Positions 1-5,724 of a DNA stretch of 6,513 nucleotides are shown here, one piece after another; the first letter of the stretch is position 1; each line of letters begins with the position of its first letter. The translations under genes were made by a program, and so were the position numbers. The notes beneath the pieces are model-generated. The model ran no database searches. It was given only the letters and a program-made list of their open reading frames with translations, and had not been told where the DNA came from. Source of the DNA: an uncultured Prevotella sp. (GTDB lineage: Bacteria > Bacteroidota > Bacteroidia > Bacteroidales > Bacteroidaceae). The DNA lies in assembly GCA_934230115.1 (NCBI GenBank), contig CAKQEI010000092.1, positions 1 to 6,513 of the forward strand, written 5' to 3'.

Positions 1-72
1 TGGCTTTCCCATTGCATATAAAACGGGAAAAGACAATAAATATTTTATATAAACTAATTTTGCTCACTTACT

Positions 73-98
73 TATCATTATATTATATCATTATATTA
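73..98. repeat. Two perfect tandem copies of a 13-bp AT-rich unit
   Basis: TATCATTATATTA occurs at 73-85 and again without a gap at 86-98, identical at all 13 positions. The repeat stops after one further base. It looks like a slippage-type tandem duplication in non-coding DNA. A role as a protein-binding or easily melted site is possible, but nothing in the sequence demonstrates one. Confidence 0.75.
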
Positions 99-109
99 TT
101 ACACATTAT

Positions 110-125
110 TATATACGCGCGCGCG
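110..125. repeat. Alternating pyrimidine/purine run ending in (CG)5
   Basis: Sixteen bases alternate strictly between pyrimidine and purine: TATATA at 110-115, then five CG dinucleotides at 116-125. Long CG alternations are the classic sequence type able to adopt left-handed Z-DNA under negative supercoiling. The run stands out because everything around it is nearly pure A and T. The pattern is directly visible; any structural or regulatory role is inference. Confidence 0.7.
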
Positions 126-150
126 ATTACTTTTATTCCAACTATATAAC

Positions 151-205
151 CTTTGCCCTGCTCCACCTCCCCTCCTCTATCTCTCGCTTTGCCCCCAACC
201 CCACG
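151..205. other. C-rich, G-poor tract (G-runs on minus strand)
   Basis: By hand count this 55-bp block has about 30 C, 15 T, 5 A and 5 G, a sharp contrast with the AT-rich sequence on both sides. Transcribed from the plus strand it would give a C-rich, G-poor RNA of the kind used as Rho loading (rut) sites, so it could help terminate transcription entering from a plus-strand gene to the left. On the minus strand it contains several G runs, including GGAGGGGAGGTGG, which could form a two-tier G-quadruplex. Both readings are inference from composition. Confidence 0.4.
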
Positions 206-224
206 TTGAATGATGAATGAGAAG

Positions 225-256
225 AATTAACAAATTAACAAATTAACATTTTAACG
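225..256. repeat. Three AATTAACA direct repeats plus a degenerate fourth
   Basis: The 8-mer AATTAACA is repeated perfectly at 225-232, 233-240 and 241-248, followed by the related TTTTAACG at 249-256. The core TTAAC therefore recurs at an exact 8-bp period four times. The block ends 86 bp upstream of the -33 element of the predicted promoter. It could be a regulator-binding array or simply a microsatellite; the sequence alone does not decide. Confidence 0.7.
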
Positions 257-319
257 TTTCGCCACATATACACAAAAGATAATCTGATATTTTGCATTTC
301 CACACAAAAACATCATTTA

Positions 320-339
320 TTATAAAATTTTATAAAATT
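320..339. promoter_or_regulatory. 16-bp AT palindrome and 10-bp-period direct repeat next to the promoter
   Basis: TTATAAAATTTTATAA at 320-335 is a perfect palindrome. The same stretch also contains a direct repeat, TATAAAATT at 321-329 and 331-339, spaced by 10 bp or about one helical turn. It ends 3 bp before the -33 TTTG. That position suits an activator site or an UP-element-like contact for RNA polymerase. Purely AT palindromes also arise by chance in AT-rich DNA, so function is inferred from location only. Confidence 0.4.
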
Positions 340-342
340 ATC

Positions 343-373
343 TTTGTCGGTTAATAAATATTCTGTAATTTTG
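343..373 (+). promoter_or_regulatory. Bacteroidota-type promoter for the SusC-SusD operon
   Basis: TTTG at 343-346 and TAATTTTG at 366-373 match the -33 (TTTG) and -7 (TAnnTTTG) elements recognised by the primary sigma factor of Bacteroidota. They are separated by 19 bp, within the known spacing. Transcription should start a few bases downstream, around 378-382, giving a leader of about 116-120 nt before the SusC start codon. No second full match to both elements was found elsewhere in the upstream region. Because it fits the housekeeping-type promoter, an added activator acting from upstream would be a plausible route to substrate control. Confidence 0.72.
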
Positions 374-379
374 CAGACG

Positions 380-497
380 TATATATGAAGCATAACAATC
401 TATGCAGACCATAAACAGAGTATTACAACCAAATCTGAATTAAATAACAACGCATCCGGCTACGGGTGTAATCATTCATATTAATTACTTACTACTT
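380..497 (+). promoter_or_regulatory. Untranslated leader of the SusC mRNA
   Basis: This is the stretch of about 118 nt between the predicted transcription start and the SusC ATG. It contains a weak 5-bp hairpin (GCATA 390-394 with TATGC 401-405), a nine-codon open frame at 385-414 that is probably not translated, and a stronger hairpin at 452-469. The 28 nt before the ATG are AT-rich, unstructured by eye and without a Shine-Dalgarno motif, as usual for Bacteroidota. Long leaders on SusC transcripts are known to serve in post-transcriptional control in Bacteroides; that this leader does so is inference. The exact 5' end is uncertain. Confidence 0.5.
452..469 (+). promoter_or_regulatory. Hairpin in the SusC leader
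   Basis: GCATCCG at 452-458 pairs with CGGGTGT at 463-469 around a four-base loop GCTA, giving seven pairs, of which two are G-U. It is the only GC-rich element in an otherwise AT-rich leader, and it ends 28 nt before the start codon. No U-run follows, so it is not an intrinsic terminator. It could affect ribosome access, mRNA stability or binding of an RNA or protein regulator. Confidence 0.45.
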
Positions 498-3400
498 ATG
501 CAAAACAAACAAAAAATCAGCATTGGAAGTGGTATCATAGGAGCAGCCGTTCTGCTGCCTATATCAGCTTTTGCTGCTGACAACACCATTAGCAAAAACA
601 CAGCTGATGTCGCAAGTTTGCTGAAGCCTAAGACCGAGAATGTTGCTTTTGCCGCACAGCAGGCTAAGCATCATAAGATTACCGGTCTGGTGCTTGACGA
701 AAACGGTGAGACCGTAATAGGTGCTTCCGTTGTTTTGAAGAGCAACCCTAAGAAAGGCACAGTAACCGACGCTGACGGCAAGTTCATGCTCGACGTTACC
801 AACACCAAGGACGTGCTCGTAGTCTCTTACCTCGGCTATCAGACGCAGGAAGTGCAGATGAAGGGCAAGACAGTCTTCTCAGTAACTCTTAAGGATGATG
901 CCAAGCAGCTTGGCGACGTTGTGGTGACCGCATTCGGTGCCACACAGAAGAAAGAGACTGTGGTAGGTTCGGTGCAGCAGGTTAAGCCTGAGAGTCTGCG
1001 CGTGCCATCAGCAAGTATTTCATCATCATTCGCAGGACGTCTGTCGGGTGTCATCGCCACACAGAGCAGCGGTCAGCCAGGTGCCAACGGTTCCGACTTC
1101 TACATCCGTGGTATCGCCACCATTAGTGGTGCCAAGTCGCCGCTTATCGTCATGGACGGTATGGAGATTTCGCAGGACGACCTCAACCACCTCGACCCAG
1201 ACGTAATCGAGAGTTTCTCTATCCTTAAGGACGCTTCTGCCACCGCCATGTATGGTTCGCGTGGTGCCAACGGTGTGCTCATCATCACCACAAAGAGCGG
1301 CCAGGACCTCGACCGTCCGAAGATTTCGTTCCGTGTGGAGGCCAACGTCACTATGCCTACATCAAAGCCTAAGTTTGTCGACGGCGCACGTTTCATGGAG
1401 CTGTTCAACGAGGCTGTGACCAACGAAGGCACTGGCAACACTCTCTACACAGCCGAGCAGATTGCAAACACTCGCAATCATGTCAATGGCGAGGTGTTCC
1501 CTGATGTCAACTGGTATAAGGAGATGTTCAAGACAGCATCTTACAACCAGAAGGCCAACATGAACGTGCGTGGTGGTACCAACAAGATTGTGTACTTCAT
1601 GAACCTCAACGTGAGCCATGAGACTGGTATGTTGCGCAACCGCAGTAAGGAGTACTATTCTTACAACAACAACATCGACTACATGCGCTATGCGTTCCAG
1701 AACAACATCGACTTCAACATGTCGAAGTCGTCGAAGATCTCCCTCCACTTGTACGCAGGTCTCGACAACATGCACGGTCCGCTTGCTGGCAGCAACGACA
1801 TCTCTGGTTCGTTGAACGACCTCTACTCACAGATGATGAACGCCAACCCGGTGCTCTTCCCTATCCAGTACGACAATGAGGGCGACGAGTGGGTACACTG
1901 GGGCTATCGTCAGCTTGCCAACGGTGGTAACTTCAACCCTATGGCACGTCTCGTGAGCGGCTATCAGGACTCATTCGCAAGTACCATCACAGCCAACTTG
2001 AACTTTGACCAGAAGCTCGACTTCATCACTCAGGGACTCGGCTTCCACGTGATGTTCTCATTCAAGAACTGGTCGAAGAGCACTACATTCCGCTCGCTCA
2101 ACTTCAACCACTATGAGTTGAAAAACTATACCCAGAACGAAGACGGCACATTCTCTTACGTGCAGACTCCTAAGGGCGACCCATCTAAGCCAGTGCTCAG
2201 CAACTCTGGTCAGAATGCCGGTGACCGTCGCTACTATGCTCAGGCATACTTCGACTACAACCGCACATTCGGCGACCACACCGTAACTGGTATGCTCCTC
2301 TGGAACATCAACCAGTACAGCTCTAACATCTTCACCGACAATGTGCTCGCATCTCTGCCACAGCGCAAGATTGGTTTCGCTGCACGTGCCACATACGACT
2401 ACAAGCACCGCTACCTCATTGAGTTCAATGCTGGTTACAACGGTTCGGAGCAGTTTGCCAAGGGCCACCAGTGGGGCTTCTTCCCATCAGTAGGTTTAGG
2501 CTACAACATCAGCGAGGAGAAGTTCTGGGAGCCAGTCAAGAGCGTTGTTTCAAACTTCAAGATCCGTGGTACTTACGGTCTTGTAGGTAACGACCAGTAT
2601 GGCTACGAGCGTTTCATCTATCGTGAGGATGTAGCTCTCACCGGCAACGGTGGGTTCACAACTGGTTTGCCAGGCAACTTCGTTACATATTCAGGTCCGG
2701 GATGGAACCGTCTGCGCAACGAGAACGTGTCATGGGAGGTAGGTCATAAGCTCGACCTCGGTTTCGACATGCAGCTCTTCAACGCTCTCGACATCACCTT
2801 CGACTGGTTCCGTGAGCGTCGTACCAACATCTTCCAGCAGAAGCTCTCTATACCTAACTACTTGGGAACTGCCAACACCAAGATCTACGGTAACCTTGCT
2901 GAGGTGATTAACAAGGGATTTGATATGGCTGTGAACTACAGCAAGCGTATCAACAACGATCTCTCTATCCAGTTCCAGGGTACATTCACCTACAACAACA
3001 ACAAGATTTCGGTATACGACGAGGCTCCGGGCAAGCGCGAGGCCATGAAGAGCCAGGGCAAGAACGTCAACACCGTATGGGGTTACGTGGCCAACGGTCT
3101 TTACATTGACAAGGCTGACGTCGCAAACAACCCGACATCTACCCTTGGCAATATCGCCATCGCTCCTGGTGACATCAAGTATGTTGACCAGCCAGACCGC
3201 AACGGCGAGTACGACGGACGCATCACAGCCGACGACCAGGTGCCATTGGGCGTAAGCGTACCGAAGATTATCTACGGTTTCGGTCCGTCGGTAGGCTACA
3301 AGAACTGGGACTTCTCGGTATTCTTCCAGGGTCGTGGCAACGTGGCTCTCATGCTCAGCGACATCCAGCCGTTCGGTTCTTCTTACCGCCGTGGCGTATT

Positions 3401-3716
3401 GGAGTTTGTTGACGAGGACCACTGGAGCCCAGACAATCAGAACCCGAACGCCAAGTATCCGCGTCTGACCGACAACTACAACAACCACAACACAGCATCA
3501 TCAAGCTACTGGTTGCGCAACGGTCGTTTCCTCAAGCTCAAGAACGCAGAGATTGGCTACTCGCTGAAGAACATGCGATTCTATGTAAACGGTACCAACC
3601 TGCTCACATTCTCACCGTTCAAGAAGTGGGATCCTGAGATGGGCGGTGGCAACTACACCACCAAGTACCCGACACAGATGACCGTTAACGTAGGTGTTCA
3701 ACTCACAATTAATTAA
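498..3716 (+). CDS. SusC/RagA family TonB-linked outer-membrane transporter
   Basis: This 1072-residue protein is a TonB-dependent outer-membrane transporter that imports ligands, usually oligosaccharides, captured by its SusD partner. A signal peptide with an SAFA/AD cleavage site ends near residue 26. A carboxypeptidase-regulatory-like domain follows at about 60-133, with the GTVTDADGKF motif at 87-96. A Ton-box-like DVVVTAFG lies at 140-147. The plug domain runs over about 150-270 and shows LSGV (182), YIRG (202-205), PLIVMDG (215-221) and the SusC hallmark SILKDASATAMYGSRGANG (241-259). The beta-barrel fills the rest, with a late NLLTF...DPE signature at 1034-1047. Length is normal for the family. 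There is no room for an STN domain between the signal peptide and residue 60. The last residues are LTIN rather than the usual terminal aromatic. The start at 498 is the only ATG that gives an intact signal peptide; there is no Shine-Dalgarno sequence. Substrate is unknown. Confidence 0.97.
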   Translation: MQNKQKISIGSGIIGAAVLLPISAFAADNTISKNTADVASLLKPKTENVAFAAQQAKHHKITGLVLDENGETVIGASVVLKSNPKKGTVTDADGKFMLDVTNTKDVLVVSYLGYQTQEVQMKGKTVFSVTLKDDAKQLGDVVVTAFGATQKKETVVGSVQQVKPESLRVPSASISSSFAGRLSGVIATQSSGQPGANGSDFYIRGIATISGAKSPLIVMDGMEISQDDLNHLDPDVIESFSILKDASATAMYGSRGANGVLIITTKSGQDLDRPKISFRVEANVTMPTSKPKFVDGARFMELFNEAVTNEGTGNTLYTAEQIANTRNHVNGEVFPDVNWYKEMFKTASYNQKANMNVRGGTNKIVYFMNLNVSHETGMLRNRSKEYYSYNNNIDYMRYAFQNNIDFNMSKSSKISLHLYAGLDNMHGPLAGSNDISGSLNDLYSQMMNANPVLFPIQYDNEGDEWVHWGYRQLANGGNFNPMARLVSGYQDSFASTITANLNFDQKLDFITQGLGFHVMFSFKNWSKSTTFRSLNFNHYELKNYTQNEDGTFSYVQTPKGDPSKPVLSNSGQNAGDRRYYAQAYFDYNRTFGDHTVTGMLLWNINQYSSNIFTDNVLASLPQRKIGFAARATYDYKHRYLIEFNAGYNGSEQFAKGHQWGFFPSVGLGYNISEEKFWEPVKSVVSNFKIRGTYGLVGNDQYGYERFIYREDVALTGNGGFTTGLPGNFVTYSGPGWNRLRNENVSWEVGHKLDLGFDMQLFNALDITFDWFRERRTNIFQQKLSIPNYLGTANTKIYGNLAEVINKGFDMAVNYSKRINNDLSIQFQGTFTYNNNKISVYDEAPGKREAMKSQGKNVNTVWGYVANGLYIDKADVANNPTSTLGNIAIAPGDIKYVDQPDRNGEYDGRITADDQVPLGVSVPKIIYGFGPSVGYKNWDFSVFFQGRGNVALMLSDIQPFGSSYRRGVLEFVDEDHWSPDNQNPNAKYPRLTDNYNNHNTASSSYWLRNGRFLKLKNAEIGYSLKNMRFYVNGTNLLTFSPFKKWDPEMGGGNYTTKYPTQMTVNVGVQLTIN

Positions 3717-3725
3717 AAAAACAAT

Positions 3726-5693
3726 ATGAAAATTCTAAATAAAGCAATCATAGGCTGCATGCTCGCTGCGGGACTCACGATGACATCGTGCGACTACCTT
3801 GACGTAATCCCTGCCGAGACAACCACTGGCACCGACATGACCAAGGACCGCCAGGCAGCCCTCAACTATCTGTACTCTTGCTACGGATATTTGCCTACAC
3901 CTAACGCCGGACCTACGTCGCTCGACTTCCTTACCGGTGACGAGGTGGTGACAGCTTTCGAGCATGAGACATTCGCCGCTTTCCCGAAGGGCAACTATTC
4001 GGCCTCAAACCCAGTGATTAGTTACTGGAACACTCTGTATCAGGGCATACGCCAGTGCTACATGTTCCAGGACGAGCTTAACAAGACTGGCAACTTCCAT
4101 GGACTGGCAGAAAAGGACCGCAACGACTACAAGGCACAGGTGACATTCCTCATCGGCTACTATCACTTCCTGCTCTCTCGCTGCTATGGTCCTATCATCC
4201 TTGTTCACCAGACTCCAGACCCTATGCTTCTGCCGTCTGACTATCAGGGTCAGGAGCCTTACGACGACTGCGTGAACTTCATTTGCGAGAAGTTCGACGA
4301 GGCTGCTAAGGGTCTTCCTGAGACACGTACTGGTGCTCAGGCTGGCGAATTCGGTCTTGCCACAAGTGTAGCTGCCAAGGCTATGAAGGCAAAGATGTTG
4401 CTCTATGCTGCTTCGCCTCTGTTCAACGGCAACAGCAAGTTCTACTCCGACTTCAAGAACAATGATGGCAACGCCCTTATGCCTTTGACATACGATGCAA
4501 CCAAGTGGGAAAAGGCCGCTGCCGCATTCAAGGACGCTATTGCTGCTGCCGAAACAGCCGGTTACCACCTCTATGATCGTGGCGACTGCAAGCTCAACAA
4601 AAACGGCTATCCTGCCGACCCAATAGTGCGTGCTCTGCGCTACACCATCACCGACTACTCGGCTGAGGACGAGAAGGCAGGTGCCAACTCTGAGGTTATC
4701 TGGGCTGACTCACGTGGTGAGGGCTACTATGGATTGCAGAACAAGAGTATACCGTACATCAATGGTGGATGGGGATGGAATGGTGTGGCTCCTACTATTG
4801 CCATGCTTAGCCGCTTCTACACCAAGAACGGTCTGCCTATCGACCAGGACAAGACATTCGACTATGCCAACCGCTGGGATCCGGTAGAAGTGGACGAAGC
4901 ACATGAGGACGAAGCTTATCCAGGACGCAAGACTCAGAAGTTCAACCTCGACCGCGAGCCACGCTACTATGCTTGGGTTGCCTTCCAGGATGGCTACTAC
5001 GAGATTCTGAGTGCTTCAAACAACGGTGCATATAGTGATGATGCCAACTACACACTCACTTCAGACAACACTCACGGTCGACTTATCTGCGACTTCGTGC
5101 TCGGTGGCAACTGTAGCCGTGGTGTAGACGCTAACTCTAAGCGTACCAGCAACTATTCACCGACAGGCTTCCTGAACAAGAAGTTCATCAATCCAGACCT
5201 CACAAAGTCGAAGACAGGTGCCGACTACACCAATACTCCGTGGCCACTCATACGTTTGGCTGAGCTTTACTTGGGTTATGCTGAGTGTCTCGTTGAGACT
5301 GGCGATCTCAAGACTGCACGTACTTACCTTAACAAGGTGCGCACACGTGCTGGTCTGCCAGACGTAGAGGAAGCATGGGCACAGTTTGGCAAGGATCCTG
5401 CAAAGGCTACTACCAAGGAAGGTCTGCGCGACATCGTGCGCAACGAGCGCATGAACGAGTTCTATCTTGAGAACCAGAACTTCTGGGATATGCGCCGTTG
5501 GTTGCTCGCTGAGAAGTACTTCAACGTGAAGGTGAAGGGCTTGAACATCGACGCTGAGAACATCAACGACTTCGGCGAGGTTCAGGAGGTTGTATTCGAA
5601 CGTAAGTTCCAGTCGCCTATGAACTACCTCATGCCAATCCCGTCAGCCGACATCAACCGTAACAGCCACGTAGTGCAGACTCCTGGCTATTAA
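3726..5693 (+). CDS. SusD/RagB family nutrient-binding outer-membrane lipoprotein
   Basis: This is the surface lipoprotein that forms the hinged lid of the SusC barrel and helps bind ligand. The signal peptide ends at Cys22 (MTSC), the lipidated residue, followed by DYLDVIPAE, a typical SusD N-terminus. SusD signatures include the helical (TPR-like) segments WNTLYQGIRQCYMFQDEL (101-118) and FLIGYYHFLLSRCYGPIIL (141-159), PTIAMLSRFY...NG (356-369), DREPRYY (409-415), PLIRLAELYLGYAECL (507-522), and NERMNEFYLENQNFWDMRRW (573-592). The C-terminus, with MPIPSADINRN and ending QTPGY, is the usual SusD ending. At 655 residues it is longer than the archetypal starch SusD (about 550), with extra sequence mostly in the ligand-facing middle part. 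It starts 9 nt after the SusC stop, so the two are almost surely cotranscribed. The A-rich spacer has no Shine-Dalgarno sequence. Ligand cannot be assigned. Confidence 0.97.
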   Translation: MKILNKAIIGCMLAAGLTMTSCDYLDVIPAETTTGTDMTKDRQAALNYLYSCYGYLPTPNAGPTSLDFLTGDEVVTAFEHETFAAFPKGNYSASNPVISYWNTLYQGIRQCYMFQDELNKTGNFHGLAEKDRNDYKAQVTFLIGYYHFLLSRCYGPIILVHQTPDPMLLPSDYQGQEPYDDCVNFICEKFDEAAKGLPETRTGAQAGEFGLATSVAAKAMKAKMLLYAASPLFNGNSKFYSDFKNNDGNALMPLTYDATKWEKAAAAFKDAIAAAETAGYHLYDRGDCKLNKNGYPADPIVRALRYTITDYSAEDEKAGANSEVIWADSRGEGYYGLQNKSIPYINGGWGWNGVAPTIAMLSRFYTKNGLPIDQDKTFDYANRWDPVEVDEAHEDEAYPGRKTQKFNLDREPRYYAWVAFQDGYYEILSASNNGAYSDDANYTLTSDNTHGRLICDFVLGGNCSRGVDANSKRTSNYSPTGFLNKKFINPDLTKSKTGADYTNTPWPLIRLAELYLGYAECLVETGDLKTARTYLNKVRTRAGLPDVEEAWAQFGKDPAKATTKEGLRDIVRNERMNEFYLENQNFWDMRRWLLAEKYFNVKVKGLNIDAENINDFGEVQEVVFERKFQSPMNYLMPIPSADINRNSHVVQTPGY

Positions 5694-5717
5694 TTTTAAG
5701 CATTGTTACAATTAAAA
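5694..5717 (+). repeat. AT-rich dyad between SusD and the third gene
   Basis: The 31-nt spacer contains TTTTAA (5694-5699) and its complement TTAAAA (5712-5717), enclosing ATTGTTACAAT (5702-5712), a palindrome around a central T. An RNA hairpin here would be weak, and there is no GC-rich stem, so it is not a convincing terminator. It could be a mild processing or attenuation element that sets the ratio of the SusC/SusD products to the downstream lipoprotein. Confidence 0.25.
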
Positions 5718-5724
5718 AGACACA

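Larger units (their letters stand above)
1..342. other. AT-rich non-coding region upstream of the SusC promoter
   Basis: I see no coding region here on either strand: stop codons are frequent in all frames and nothing resembles a protein family. The stretch is strongly AT-rich except for a C-rich block at 151-205. It is patterned with short repeats, which are listed separately. The first bases may belong to the 3' flank of an upstream gene, but no gene end can be recognised. The region probably combines an intergenic spacer with the upstream control region of the SusC promoter. No tRNA, rRNA or transposon end is visible. Confidence 0.7.

Noticed and set aside
5..30. TTTCCC/GGGAAA inverted repeat as terminator of an upstream gene
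   Set aside because: The stem is only 6 bp with a 14-nt loop and is not followed by a T-run, so it does not meet the criteria for an intrinsic terminator.
73..256. CRISPR array
   Set aside because: The repeats are 8 and 13 bp, contiguous and of different sequence, with no spacer units of regular length and no cas genes.
288..295. TATTTTGC as a second -7 promoter element
   Set aside because: It has one base too few between TA and TTTG to match TAnnTTTG, and no TTTG lies at the required distance upstream.
385..414. Nine-codon upstream open frame (MKHNNLCRP) in the SusC leader
   Set aside because: It is very short, has no support from composition or context, and starts only about five bases after the predicted transcription start. 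It is mentioned in the leader entry but not called as a gene.
1618..1815. 65-codon plus-strand frame within the SusC gene
   Set aside because: It is an out-of-frame shadow rich in Thr, Ser and Arg, with no recognisable motif and fully inside a conserved gene. The plus-strand frame at 4630-4887 inside the SusD gene is the same kind of artefact.
2730..3488. 252-codon open frame on the minus strand inside the SusC gene
   Set aside because: It is antisense to strongly conserved SusC barrel sequence and its translation is a low-complexity Val/Leu/Arg-rich string without any family motif. It is explained by the biased codon use of the real gene. The other antisense frames within 839-2468, 3735-4904 and 6188-6467 were rejected for the same reason.
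3717..3725. Separate promoter or ribosome-binding site for the SusD gene
   Set aside because: The spacer is only nine A-rich bases without TTTG/TAnnTTTG or Shine-Dalgarno sequence; cotranscription with SusC is the simpler explanation.
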